Below are positions 1 to 10,147 of a stretch of 64,000 bases of DNA, piece by piece. How positions within the stretch are numbered: the first letter of the stretch is position 1; the number at the start of each line of letters is the position of its first letter. Below the pieces are notes generated by a model. It ran no database searches, was not told the origin of the DNA, and worked only from the letters and a program-made list of their open reading frames with translations. The translations under genes and the position numbers were made by a program. Origin of the DNA: an uncultured Synechococcus sp. (lineage in GTDB: Bacteria; Cyanobacteriota; Cyanobacteriia; PCC-6307; Cyanobiaceae); NCBI GenBank assembly GCA_949373155.1, contig CASICK010000015.1:1-64000 (forward strand). The letters are read 5' to 3'.

Positions 1-143
1 AATCCATTAATACCAGTACAAAACCCCTAGCGGCGAACATTTAAAAATACCGCCAAAACAAGCAGATGACATGCAGCCATGTATCATGGATATTATTTTT
101 GCAAAATAGTTACACTAAAATATTTAGACAAAGAAATCAATGA

Positions 144-371
144 ATGGAAGAGCTCACAAATGCTTTCAGGACGAAAACTGCAGTATTTATGGCTTCACCT
201 TTTCGCTCAAGAATAATCCTCAATGCACTATTCATGACGTTCTTTGCTTTCGTTGTCTTTCCACTGATCACGAATGGGAGCGAACCACAGAGCGCTATGC
301 TCGCAATCATTCCATCCGCAATAGCAGCGTTGATTGTTTGGTTTACACTCATCAACAAATACGTAAATTAA
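144..371 (+). CDS. small two-helix membrane protein, unknown
   Basis: This 75-residue ORF begins with an ATG and is not a shadow of any larger frame. After about 22 polar residues come two hydrophobic stretches, roughly residues 23-43 (IILNALFMTFFAFVVFPLI) and 51-70 (AMLAIIPSAIAALIVWF), so the product is probably a two-helix inner or thylakoid membrane protein. I do not recognise a family. The stop lies 3 bp before the next small membrane ORF, so the two are probably co-transcribed. It sits in the AT-rich left edge of the window, unlike the compact GC-richer genes further right, which suggests accessory DNA. Confidence 0.5.
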   Translation: MEELTNAFRTKTAVFMASPFRSRIILNALFMTFFAFVVFPLITNGSEPQSAMLAIIPSAIAALIVWFTLINKYVN

Positions 372-374
372 ACC

Positions 375-596
375 ATGCAAATTACATCAAATTATCCTTA
401 TGGATTCGTCAACTTTAGGAAAATAGGCTTCGTACTATTTCTCTATGGAGCTTATTACCATTGTATCGACTTTCTTGGCTCTGAAAATACAAACCTATGG
501 GGAATGGGTCTAACATTTCTAGCACTTATGCTTATAAGCATTGGATATTGGGTTCGGTACGCTTTAAAAAGAAAATTCTGGAGATTCTTCATCTAA
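375..596 (+). CDS. small two-helix membrane protein, unknown
   Basis: This 73-residue ORF has an ATG start 3 bp after the stop of the preceding small membrane protein. Two hydrophobic segments are visible, about residues 17-33 (IGFVLFLYGAYYHCIDFL) and 43-62 (GMGLTFLALMLISIGYWV), followed by a strongly basic tail (RYALKRKFWRFF), so the C-terminus is predicted to face the cytoplasm. No family is recognised. From 597 to 848 there is AT-rich sequence in which I see no gene, RNA or clear regulatory element. Confidence 0.5.
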   Translation: MQITSNYPYGFVNFRKIGFVLFLYGAYYHCIDFLGSENTNLWGMGLTFLALMLISIGYWVRYALKRKFWRFFI

Positions 597-848
597 CAAT
601 AATTAATAAGCATCTACCAAGAGACAAAATAAATGCATAAGCATAATGTATTAAAAGCCTACAGGCTGAGAAGCATTCAAGGCGCACGATCAGCTCTCGA
701 AAACTACCTTAAGGCATAGATTTTACTAAAACATTGAATTCTATTCTTTCAAGTAGTAGGGTTGAAGATAGTGGCTCGTAATACTTATGTATTGGAGATT
801 TAAGGCTGAATTAAGCTGGCCCTAGCAAAAACCAATCCTAGAACCCTC

Positions 849-1160
849 TTAGTCCTTCTTTCCTTGTTCAGCTTTAATTGGCTTGATCTGATCCGATGGA
901 GTAACAGGTGCTTGATCTGAGCTTTTCTTAACCACAACAGAAGCCTTTGGCTTAGCTGTTGCTTTGTTACTTGATGAAGACTTAACTGCAGTTTCGCCTT
1001 TTTCTTTCGCAGCAGAAGCCTTTGGAGCAGGCGAAGATTTAACTGGCTTTCTTAAATAATTCCTAGATCCATATGTTTTTTCAATTAAGAAGAAAACACC
1101 AGCTACTACTGGGATAGAGGTTAAACCACCAACAATGATCTCAAATTCGGATAATGCCAT
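849..1160 (-). CDS. single-helix membrane protein with Lys/Ala/Ser-rich tail
   Basis: The 103-residue product starts at an ATG and has one N-terminal hydrophobic segment (about residues 7-27, IIVGGLTSIPVVAGVFFLI). A long low-complexity tail rich in Lys, Ala, Ser and Pro follows to the end. The tail is strongly basic and probably disordered. The gene is transcribed divergently from isiA across a 279-bp spacer, so the two could share regulation, but that is inference. I do not recognise a named family. The composition recalls small cyanobacterial thylakoid proteins with histone-like tails; no function is assigned. Confidence 0.6.
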   Translation of the reverse strand: MALSEFEIIVGGLTSIPVVAGVFFLIEKTYGSRNYLRKPVKSSPAPKASAAKEKGETAVKSSSSNKATAKPKASVVVKKSSDQAPVTPSDQIKPIKAEQGKKD

Positions 1161-1439
1161 TGCAAAACATTAATTGCTAATAGTACGCGGGCATGAATCC
1201 TGCTGCCGTTCTAAATATCACTTAAAAAAGCAGCTTTTGATAAGGCAAGTTGAACATTGGCGACTACCAGCATGCGTCATATTGACACGACAAGGCAAGA
1301 TACTAATCAGGGAGAGACAACAATTGAACAAGAGTGCAGATCATATTTACGCTCATAATGTTCAATCAAAATATGTTAAAGATTAGAAGATATTGGCCAC
1401 TCATCCATCTAATTTGAGATCGCCCAAGCTACTCAACAA

Positions 1440-2474
1440 ATGCAATCTTATGGGAAGCCATCAGTCAGTTATGACTGGTGGGCAGGCAATTCAGGCGTCG
1501 CCAGTCGCTCTGGTTCTTTCATTGCTGCTCATGCGGCACATGCGGGCCTAATTATGTTTTGGGCTGGAGCGTTCACTCTTTTTGAGTTAGCTCGTTATGA
1601 CACGTTGCTTCCAATGGGCGAACAGGGATTGATCCTGCTTCCTCATATGGCTTCCTTGGGCTTAGGCCTTGGTGCAGAAGCAACTATCATCAATACAGAG
1701 CCTTACATTGCTATAGCTGCATTTCACTTGGTCTCCTCTGCTGTATTAGGAGCTGCTGGCATTTGGCACACTCTCAGAGCTCCAAAGGATTTATCCAAGG
1801 CGGAAGGACGTGCGGAGAAATTTCATTTCGAATGGGATGATCCCAAGAAGCTCACTTTTATTCTTGGACACCATCTCATTTTTCTAGGGCTAGGTGCAAT
1901 TGCCTTTGTTGAATGGGCACAACACCACGGAATCTATGACACTGCCATTGGCGCTGTTCGGAAGGTTGAGCCCAACATTGACCTGGGAATGGTATGGGGC
2001 TATCAGACTAATTTTCTTTCCATCAGCAGTTTAGAAGATGTGATGGGGGGCCATGCTGTATTAGCATTTATACTAACTATTGGTGGGGTTTGGCATATTA
2101 TTACTAGCCCATTTGGACCCTTCAAGAAAGTACTTATTTACTCTGGAGAAGCAATCCTTTCCTATTCACTTGCAGGAATCGCACTAATGGGTTTTGTTAC
2201 AAGTGTATGGTGTGCACAGAATACTATGATTTATCCAGTTGAATTCTACGGAGAGGCTCTAAAACTCAATTTTGCTTTCTCCCCCTATTTTAGTGACACA
2301 GTAGCCGTCTTAAACAATGGGCATACTGCAAGAGCCTGGCTTGCGAACACACACTTTTACTTGGCCTTTTTCTTCTTGCAGGGCCACTTCTGGCATGCAT
2401 TGAGGAGTATGGGTTTTGATTTCAAAAGTGTCTCAAAAGCTTTGGACTCAATGGATACAATGAAGGTAAATTAA
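1440..2474 (+). CDS. isiA: IsiA/Pcb-type chlorophyll-binding antenna protein
   Basis: The 344-residue product belongs to the six-helix CP43-like family (PsbC/IsiA/Pcb), which binds chlorophyll a in thylakoid membranes. In iron-limited cyanobacteria IsiA forms antenna rings around photosystem I. The N-terminus (MQSYGKPSVSYDWWAGNSG), the MGEQGLILLPH segment and the repeated His-bearing helices (AAHAAHAGL, GHHLIFLGL, GGHAVLAF, LQGHFWHALR) are those of IsiA. The length matches IsiA (about 340) and lacks the large lumenal loop of true CP43. No flavodoxin gene (isiB) follows; instead a hairpin terminator sits 22 bp after the stop. A Pcb-type antenna is the main alternative name. Confidence 0.8.
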   Translation: MQSYGKPSVSYDWWAGNSGVASRSGSFIAAHAAHAGLIMFWAGAFTLFELARYDTLLPMGEQGLILLPHMASLGLGLGAEATIINTEPYIAIAAFHLVSSAVLGAAGIWHTLRAPKDLSKAEGRAEKFHFEWDDPKKLTFILGHHLIFLGLGAIAFVEWAQHHGIYDTAIGAVRKVEPNIDLGMVWGYQTNFLSISSLEDVMGGHAVLAFILTIGGVWHIITSPFGPFKKVLIYSGEAILSYSLAGIALMGFVTSVWCAQNTMIYPVEFYGEALKLNFAFSPYFSDTVAVLNNGHTARAWLANTHFYLAFFFLQGHFWHALRSMGFDFKSVSKALDSMDTMKVN

Positions 2475-2496
2475 TAATCAACTACTAATTATCTGG

Positions 2497-2533
2497 AATG
2501 ACCTCTTTGGCTTTATCAAGAGGTCATTTTTTA
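2497..2533 (+). terminator. rho-independent terminator after isiA
   Basis: A perfect 11-bp stem (AATGACCTCTT paired with AAGAGGTCATT) with a 10-base loop is followed by a T-rich tract. It lies 22 bp after the isiA stop and would end a monocistronic isiA transcript. From 2534 to 2730 I see no gene. Confidence 0.85.
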
Positions 2534-2730
2534 TGAATTCAAGCTGGAGAAAGGTGAATAGTTCGTTCAAGAGAAAGGGATTTCCTTTTCACTTCAACAA
2601 CCTCTACAAGAGTTCACGACTACTTCTGATCAGCCCTTCTGTTGCATAAGCCAGAGGGAAGCAAGTCAAGGAGTAAATGCAGAAAGTTAAGAATACAGAA
2701 CTCACCCTCAGCAATCACGAATCCTGACCC

Positions 2731-3168
2731 CTACATAGGCTTGATATACAACCAGTTCTCCCTCAGATCCCTATCTCTCCGTTGGAAGAGCGACGTTTCA
2801 GTCATCACATTGCGTTGGCCACCTGCCCCAAATGTTGCCTCAAACGTCACCGTGCCTTCAAGATCACCTACTCCGCCAGCCGCCACGGCAATGATCTTCA
2901 GTCCCAACCAACGCGCCTCGCGACAATTCTTACGCAACTCTTTGCGGCGTTGCAGCAAAGGTGTCGAGGAATCCGGATGAGTTGCGATTAAGTAATTAAC
3001 TTCAGCAAACACAAAGGCGGAATATCGCGAACGCATCAACTGCTCAGCGGTAGCCGCCCTTTGCTTCTCGCGATGCAGAGGCTCGCAACAGCTTTCGTAG
3101 CTCATTCCGCTCGAGCAAGGGCATGGTTCACTGCTTTTTGATGATCCGAAACCAGCAGCCCTTGCCAT
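2731..3168 (-). CDS. YchJ-family SEC-C motif protein (UPF0225)
   Basis: The product of about 145 residues has an N-terminal SEC-C type metal-binding motif (CPCSSGMSYESCC, CxC-x8-CC), followed by the family signature LMRSRYSAFVFAEVNYLIATH and a C-terminal beta-rich NTF2-like region ending in WLYIKPM. Members are small proteins of unknown role; the SEC-C motif probably binds zinc. The chosen start is the ATG at 3168, which overlaps the stop of the DUF3326 gene as TAATG; the frame is open further upstream but that extension lies inside DUF3326. It is the last gene of a four-gene coupled operon. Confidence 0.85.
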   Translation of the reverse strand: MARAAGFGSSKSSEPCPCSSGMSYESCCEPLHREKQRAATAEQLMRSRYSAFVFAEVNYLIATHPDSSTPLLQRRKELRKNCREARWLGLKIIAVAAGGVGDLEGTVTFEATFGAGGQRNVMTETSLFQRRDRDLRENWLYIKPM

Positions 3169-4238
3169 TACTCCAGCTCCTTCAAGGCAGGTAAGGGGCG
3201 CATCAATGCAGACAAAGCAACACCTTCGCGTAAGGCCAGCACCCATCCAGCCGCCTCGGCATAAGAGCCTGCTTTCAACACCTCAGATCCCATGCCAAGG
3301 ACTGTTGACGTGACCTGCAACACGGACGGATTGGCCACACTGATCACAGGAACCCTGCGCTCCAGGCAAGCAAGCACCGCTTCTCCACCCAGAGCACCCT
3401 CTGGGACAACCAACACTCCCAAATCATCAGCCACAAGATCACTTGGATTGGCAGCTGAACTCTGGACCAACGCTGGTGCCTGACTTAAGCCCACCAACAC
3501 GCACGCCAAAAAGGTGTAACCCAACTCTTCCCCTGCCGCACGAGGATCCAGTTGCGGATCCAGCGGCAACGCCGATAAGGCCGGTGCATGGGCGCAGGGA
3601 ATCTGCAAGTGGCGCACTAGTAAATGGCTGATCACGGCTTCGGCGCCCGCCAAGGCATCCACACCGCTGCCATGGCGGTAAGCCTCCAAAGCCTCACTTC
3701 CCTGATCGTCGGGGAAGCGAGCAACCACCGCAATCGCTGTTGCACCATTGGCTTTTAAACGTTCACCCGCCCTCATCAAGGCATCGGGGCGCTCAAGGGT
3801 GCCCCAACTCGCACCGCTTTGGCCCAATCCCAAGTGAACCCCTAAGGGCACATCGCTACACACCACCGGACCGATTTCAATGCCCAGCGTTGCCCTGCAA
3901 CCATCGGCCACCTGCAGATGGCGTTGACGCAGCTCCGGTTCGATACCGGCATCCAAAAGCAAACCAATCCGCTGCTGACGCACAGATCGCAGCGCCCAAT
4001 CGCCGGCAGCAAAGCGGTCGAGAGCGTACCCCTCCACGTAGCGAATGCGATGGTCTTTCCAATACAAGGAAGCCCCATTCATCACGTTGGGATGGGTGAT
4101 CAAACACCCGGAGGCCGCAGCCAAAAGCCTTGCACTCGGGAGCGCATCGCCGGCATACCCGCCGATCGCACAACCAATCCCCGTTGGGACCACCATCAAC
4201 GTGGGCAGGGGAGATCCCAAAGCCAGCCCCTCCCTCAC
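3168..4238 (-). CDS. DUF3326 family protein
   Basis: The 356-residue protein matches the cyanobacterial and plant DUF3326 family, whose function is unknown. It opens with a Gly-rich segment (MVVPTGIGCAIGGYAGDALP), and a GVHLGLGQSGASWG stretch and a LVVPEGALGGEAVLACLERRVPVI nucleotide-fold-like C-terminal part are visible. The GTG start overlaps the stop of the 62-aa gene upstream (GTGA), and its own stop overlaps the ychJ-like start (TAATG), so translation of the operon is coupled. The fold hints at a small-molecule enzyme, but no reaction can be named from the sequence. Confidence 0.85.
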   Translation of the reverse strand: MREGLALGSPLPTLMVVPTGIGCAIGGYAGDALPSARLLAAASGCLITHPNVMNGASLYWKDHRIRYVEGYALDRFAAGDWALRSVRQQRIGLLLDAGIEPELRQRHLQVADGCRATLGIEIGPVVCSDVPLGVHLGLGQSGASWGTLERPDALMRAGERLKANGATAIAVVARFPDDQGSEALEAYRHGSGVDALAGAEAVISHLLVRHLQIPCAHAPALSALPLDPQLDPRAAGEELGYTFLACVLVGLSQAPALVQSSAANPSDLVADDLGVLVVPEGALGGEAVLACLERRVPVISVANPSVLQVTSTVLGMGSEVLKAGSYAEAAGWVLALREGVALSALMRPLPALKELE

Positions 4239-4423
4239 TCGATCAACACCGCTTCAATCTGCAAGACAGCACCACAATCCTGCGCTGAATCATTGACAGC
4301 GGTAATGGCCCAGCGCAGGGGGTCACCATGAATGCTCAATTGATCTTTCACCCAACTACGCAAATCAGACGCCTTTAGATCTTTCGGCCAAGGCAATGTC
4401 AACGTTTTCGACGTCAACCTCAT
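4235..4423 (-). CDS. small conserved-looking protein (62 aa)
   Basis: This 62-residue ORF starts at an ATG that overlaps the ferredoxin stop (ATGA) and ends in a GTGA overlap with DUF3326. This placement argues strongly that it is real. The sequence begins MRLTSKTLTLPWPKDLKA and reads as a soluble alpha/beta mini-domain (DLRSWVKDQLSIHG, LRWAITAVND, CGAVLQIEAVLIE) with no membrane segment. I do not recognise the family. Its position between a 2Fe-2S ferredoxin and DUF3326 suggests a role with one of them. Confidence 0.7.
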   Translation of the reverse strand: MRLTSKTLTLPWPKDLKASDLRSWVKDQLSIHGDPLRWAITAVNDSAQDCGAVLQIEAVLIE

Positions 4424-4788
4424 TTCTGGTACTGACCAAACTGAGCCTCATAGAGCGCATCCTCTTGGCCCGCTAGAAGCCGAAGATCGGAACAAGGAAG
4501 CGCAACGCACAGCAAGGTAAAACCATCAGCGCGTAGGTCTTCTCTTACCCCCATCGCATCAGATTGCTCTACCGATCCAGTTTTAAGACGGGCTGCACAG
4601 GTGGTACAAACCCCAGAGCAACAAGAACTGGGAAGCATCACCCCTGCCGCTTCTGCAGCCGCCAAAACGGTTTGATCAGAACGACAGGGAAAGCTGTGTT
4701 CAACAGCATCCACTTCGATGCTGACGTTGTATGTGACAGCAGCACTGGCGAGATCGCTCATCCTGAAAGAGATGCCTTGGTCATTCAT
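4420..4788 (-). CDS. plant-type [2Fe-2S] ferredoxin
   Basis: The 122-residue product carries a 2Fe-2S ferredoxin domain. The ligand pattern CCSGVCTTCAARLKTG (C-x4-C-x2-C) and the distal Cys in LLCVALPCSD are in place, with SCCSG taking the place of the usual SCRAG. Such proteins carry electrons to soluble partners. The C-terminal part (LAGQEDALYEAQFGQYQK) is typical of a cyanobacterial ferredoxin subgroup distinct from PetF. The first ATG is used; an internal ATG at 4761 (MSDLASAAV) is equally possible because the domain starts only at about residue 20. It is the first gene of the operon with the 62-aa protein, DUF3326 and YchJ. Confidence 0.85.
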   Translation of the reverse strand: MNDQGISFRMSDLASAAVTYNVSIEVDAVEHSFPCRSDQTVLAAAEAAGVMLPSSCCSGVCTTCAARLKTGSVEQSDAMGVREDLRADGFTLLCVALPCSDLRLLAGQEDALYEAQFGQYQK

Positions 4789-4807
4789 CTTCTCAGGGCA
4801 ACAGGCC

Positions 4808-5517
4808 TTATGACGACAGATCTGAGCAGGGAGTCCATTGCGAGGGATGGGGCGCCAGGTATTCCGGTGGGTTGCCCTGCTCAGGAGCCGTGATCACAAA
4901 ATCGAAACTGATCGAGCAGCGGAGCGATTCAGGATCACCATTCGCCAACACGCTGTGATCAAGCCTGGAAGGAAACAGCACAAGCAAGCCAACCTCAGGA
5001 GCCAGATCCCAACTTTCAGAATTAAAGGGGTGATCAGAAGCGATTGGCCCGCCATGACCTGCGACGAGTCCTGGCACGAGCTCATTGCTTTGATGAGGGG
5101 CATGCACACGAAGCACACCCTCCTCCCCTGAACCATCTCCGGTGAGATAGAGCACCGCACTGAGGTGGGCATTGGGATGGTGATGGCGGCCAACGAGCTG
5201 ATCCCAATCGCTCAGCACAGGCCAGCAGCGCTGGAGATGCAAAGCCACTTGGCTGCGATCAAAGCCAACGGCCTCCAGGTAACCCGTGGCCTGCTCTGAC
5301 ACCTCTGTGCGCCAAGGCAGCAAATTCCGCTTGGTGATGCAACTGCCAAACACCGTTGATATCGCCAGTCCAAGCGCATCCCGCGCTGGGGTTGCCAACA
5401 GCCCCACCCCTAAGAGCCAGCAGCGTCTGCAAATGCCCAGCAAGATCCAAGCGGATCGATCATCAGCTTGGTTGTCGCCACAACCGTTGGGAAAAGATGG
5501 TGAAGAGTGAAAGTCAT
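4808..5517 (-). pseudogene. 2-oxoglutarate/Fe(II)-dependent oxygenase, frameshifted twice
   Basis: Three consecutive minus-strand frames together spell one oxygenase of about 235 residues. The first runs from the ATG at 5517 (MTFTLHHLFPTVVATTKL) to about 5448. The second continues (LLALRGGAVGNPSAGCAWTG, then DINGVWQLHHQAEFAAL) to about 5307. The third runs to the stop at 4808. The third part holds the iron site: HHHPNAHLSAVLYL, GEEGVLRVHAP, and LLVLFPSRLDHSVLAN with a following RCSISFDF. Each junction is repaired by removing a single base: a G of the pair at 5447-5448 (restoring PLDLAG) and one base at about 5305-5309 (restoring LAQEVSEQ or LAHEVSEQ). The substrate is unknown. It is either a pseudogene or an intact gene with sequence errors. 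Confidence 0.75.
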
Positions 5518-5521
5518 CACT

Positions 5522-5562
5522 CCATTAAAAAAGCCGGCCCTCAGGACCGGCTTTTTTAATGG
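5522..5562 (-). terminator. terminator of the ATP synthase operon (bidirectional)
   Basis: A near-perfect inverted repeat of about 16 bp contains a GCCGG/CCGGC core, with A-runs on one side and T-runs on the other. It lies 12 bp after the atpG stop and just upstream of the minus-strand oxygenase start, so on the minus strand it ends the atp operon. The flanking A and T tracts make it look functional in both directions. Confidence 0.9.
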
Positions 5563-5573
5563 TCAACAGAGAG

Positions 5574-6527
5574 CTAACCCCCTGCAGCAGCCGAGCCACC
5601 AACAACTTCCAGAATTTCCTGGGTAATCGCTGCCTGACGCGCCTTGTTGTAATCAAGGGTGAGCGTTTTTGCCAATTCCTTGGCGTTATCGCTGGCATTA
5701 TTCATCGCAGTCATACGACTTGCCAACTCAGACGCTGCAGATTCCTGCAAGGAACGCAGAAGTTGATTCTGTAAATACAGAGGCAACAATGCATTCAAAA
5801 GCTGATCAGGACTTTGCTCAAAGACAATATCTGAGGGCAGAGCAGGCTGAGAATTAGCGGGAGCATCACCTGTTTCAACAGTCAGACGACCTTCCTTAGT
5901 TGTGAGCCGGAAGATTTCATCCTCTGCCTCAGCAATCCCTTGGGGATCAAGGGGCAAAAGGGTCTGAACCACTGGCTTACAGCTCACCAAATTAATAAAC
6001 TTGGTGTAAACGATCTCAACACGATCTGATGTTTCAGAAAGAAACTCGGCAAAGATTTCGCTAGCAATTGAACCAGCTTCATCAGCAGTAGGTACTTGCT
6101 CTAAGCCCGTGAAAGTAGCTTGAATGGGATAACTACGATTGGTGAAATAGCTAATCGCTTTGCGTCCAATCAACACAAGAGTAACTTTGTAACCCTGGCG
6201 TTGAAGCTCAGCGAAACGTTTCTCGGTGCGTCTGATGATATTGGAGTTGTAGCCACCGCAAAGACCACGATCACCAGTGACAGCCATCAAGGTGATGGTT
6301 TCAACAGGACGCTGCTCTAGCAAAGGAGCATCAGCATCTTCAAAGCGCATACGCGCTTGAAGATTCTCTAATAGACGTGCGAGCCGGTCCGCAAACGGAC
6401 GACTTCGCAAGACTTGTTCTTGGGCTCGACGAACTTTGGCCGCAGCCACGAGACGCATGGCCTCTGTGATCTTGCGGGTGTTCTTGACCGATTTAATTCG
6501 GTCACGGATCGCTTTGAGATTTGCCAT
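5574..6527 (-). CDS. atpG: F0F1 ATP synthase subunit gamma
   Basis: The 317-residue gamma subunit (atpC in plastid nomenclature) forms the central rotating shaft of the F1 motor in the thylakoid ATP synthase. The N-terminal coiled coil begins [20 protein letters not shown], and the conserved [16 protein letters not shown] segment is present. So is the C-terminal helix [21 protein letters not shown]. The length is as expected for cyanobacteria, which carry an insertion of about 40 residues in the middle compared with heterotrophic bacteria. It is the last gene of the operon, 11 bp after atpA and followed by a strong terminator. Confidence 0.97.
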   Translation of the reverse strand: MANLKAIRDRIKSVKNTRKITEAMRLVAAAKVRRAQEQVLRSRPFADRLARLLENLQARMRFEDADAPLLEQRPVETITLMAVTGDRGLCGGYNSNIIRRTEKRFAELQRQGYKVTLVLIGRKAISYFTNRSYPIQATFTGLEQVPTADEAGSIASEIFAEFLSETSDRVEIVYTKFINLVSCKPVVQTLLPLDPQGIAEAEDEIFRLTTKEGRLTVETGDAPANSQPALPSDIVFEQSPDQLLNALLPLYLQNQLLRSLQESAASELASRMTAMNNASDNAKELAKTLTLDYNKARQAAITQEILEVVGGSAAAGG

Positions 6528-6538
6528 GGCTTAAGCCC

Positions 6539-8114
<1,576 letters not shown>

Positions 8115-8119
8115 TTAGC

Positions 8120-8668
8120 TCAGCTCGCCTTGGCGAGGGCAAGACCTAGGCGACGAACCTGGCCAGAAAGGCTGGCATCGATCACCTGAGAACCGAGATT
8201 GACGACGAAACCACCAATCAACGAAGGATCGACCTGTAGATCGATTTCGACGTCATTGGTTCCAGCCATTAACTGGACTTTGGTGGTCAGTGCGGCCTGC
8301 TGCTCATCTGATAGTGGTTGAGCAGAGCGAACATGCGCCAAAGCAATATTTCGGGACTCTCGATAAAGTTCGAGATATCTCAGAAGCACTGCTTCAAGAG
8401 CCGGAAGGCGCTGGCGATCAGCCAAAACCTTCAGCAAATTCATAAACGAAGGCGTGATTTGCTCAGCAAGAAGGCTTGTTAGAGCTTTCTTCTTTGCATC
8501 AGGCTCAAGAACCGGAGAGGTCATCGCATCGCGAAGCGGCTCAGAACTCTCCCAAGCAATAAGAAGCGTTTTGCACTGCGCCGCAACTTCATCCGACTCT
8601 TTACGAGCCTCGGTGACCTGAAGTAAGGCGTCTGCGTAAGGAGTGGCCAGAGAATTGAGGAGAGGCAT
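8120..8668 (-). CDS. atpH: F0F1 ATP synthase subunit delta
   Basis: The 182-residue delta subunit (OSCP-like, atpD in some cyanobacterial naming) joins the peripheral stalk b/b' to the top of F1. It opens MPLLNSLATPYADALLQVTEA and has the conserved C-terminal DPSLIGGFVVNLGSQVIDASLSGQ-type region (DPSLIGGFVVNLGSQVID). The length is normal. The start overlaps the atpF stop by one base, and a 59-bp spacer leads to atpA. Confidence 0.96.
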   Translation of the reverse strand: MPLLNSLATPYADALLQVTEARKESDEVAAQCKTLLIAWESSEPLRDAMTSPVLEPDAKKKALTSLLAEQITPSFMNLLKVLADRQRLPALEAVLLRYLELYRESRNIALAHVRSAQPLSDEQQAALTTKVQLMAGTNDVEIDLQVDPSLIGGFVVNLGSQVIDASLSGQVRRLGLALAKAS

Positions 8669-9189
8669 CAGGAATCCCCCAGGCTTTGAATGGAGGAGTC
8701 AATGAGCCGACCTTGCGCATTGCTGTCAAGACGATTCGGCAATTCAGTCATCGCCCGATCGATAGCAGCTAACGCCGCTTGACGACGAAGCTCTTCGGTC
8801 AGACGTGCACCTTCAGCATTGAGATCAGCCAAGGCGTCTTGCTTCAAAGCAGCCATGGCCTGAATCGTGCGCTTCTCACCATCCAAGCGAATGGCTTGTG
8901 CACGAGCAGTGCCGTCAACTCGAATCTTGTCAGCTTTTTGCTGAGCAACTGAAAGCTCTTGTTGGGCTTCAGCAAGGTCAGCAGTAGCGGACTTCAGCCG
9001 GGTCTCGGCATCTTCGAGATCACGAAGAATCGTCTCGCGTCGGCGCTGAAGCATGCCGCCAAGAAATCCTTTTAGGAACCAATACAGAACCCCGATCACA
9101 ATGACCAGGTTGATCAGGTTGGTTTCAAGCAGATTGAGGTTGATTCCAAAACCACCCTCAGAAGCAATTAAGGGGAAGAAAACAGTCAT
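8668..9189 (-). CDS. atpF: F0F1 ATP synthase subunit b
   Basis: The 173-residue b subunit forms half of the peripheral stalk. There is one N-terminal membrane segment at about residues 24-46 (LINLVIVIGVLYWFLKGFL), then a long charged coiled coil (residues about 50-160) rich in Ala, Glu, Lys and Arg. The start overlaps the stop of the b' gene by one base and its stop overlaps the atpH start, so the three stalk genes are translationally coupled. The heterodimeric b/b' arrangement is characteristic of photosynthetic bacteria and plastids. Confidence 0.96.
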   Translation of the reverse strand: MTVFFPLIASEGGFGINLNLLETNLINLVIVIGVLYWFLKGFLGGMLQRRRETILRDLEDAETRLKSATADLAEAQQELSVAQQKADKIRVDGTARAQAIRLDGEKRTIQAMAALKQDALADLNAEGARLTEELRRQAALAAIDRAMTELPNRLDSNAQGRLIDSSIQSLGDS

Positions 9190-9653
9190 CAGGCAGCCAT
9201 CAATCGTTGGATGATCTGGGAGCTGAGCTGATCGACCTGACTCATCAAGCTGGATTGAGCAGCATCTCGCTGAGATTCGATCTCTCTGCGGGCTTGTTCG
9301 CGAGTGCGATTGGCCTCAGCTTCCGCTTCGGCTAATGCCTCGCGGTAGAGAGCATCAACTTCCGATTCAGCTTCGACAATTGCTGATTGAGCAGCTTGTC
9401 GGGCGCCACGGAGTTGATCTTGAAGGTCAGCTTCGAGTCGCTTAATTTGCTCAAGCTTTTGCTTGGCATCAGCACGACTCGTAGAGATGTAACCCTCACG
9501 ATCTTCCACGACCTTGCCAACTGGCCGGAAGAACAGGGAATTGAGCAGGAAGGTAAGGAGAACCACCTGAACCGCCATAAGCGGAAGGGTGGCATCGAGG
9601 TCAAAAAGACCTCCCTCCGGAACAGCTGCTTCAGCGAGCAGAAGCCAGGTCAT
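9189..9653 (-). CDS. atpF2: F0F1 ATP synthase subunit b'
   Basis: The 154-residue b' subunit (atpG in older cyanobacterial naming) is the second, diverged copy of b. It has a membrane segment at about residues 22-44 ([20 protein letters not shown]) followed by the [15 protein letters not shown] hinge and a coiled coil to the end. It pairs with AtpF in the stalk. It overlaps atpF by one base and follows atpE after a 91-bp spacer. Confidence 0.95.
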   Translation of the reverse strand: MTWLLLAEAAVPEGGLFDLDATLPLMAVQVVLLTFLLNSLFFRPVGKVVEDREGYISTSRADAKQKLEQIKRLEADLQDQLRGARQAAQSAIVEAESEVDALYREALAEAEAEANRTREQARREIESQRDAAQSSLMSQVDQLSSQIIQRLMAA

Positions 9654-9744
9654 GGAAGGGTGCGCTGGGGTAAATCAAATCGATCGGATTGCAACTCACA
9701 GCAAAGTCTCCAAAAAAGAAACTTCGCTGCAGCCGCAATCTCAA

Positions 9745-10133
<389 letters not shown>

Positions 10134-10147
10134 AGGGGTGAAAAGAC

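Noticed and set aside
1161..1200. Possible Fur-like AT-rich site upstream of the small gene facing isiA
   Set aside because: The match to a Fur consensus is loose and no clear dyad could be read; kept only as an idea in the findings.
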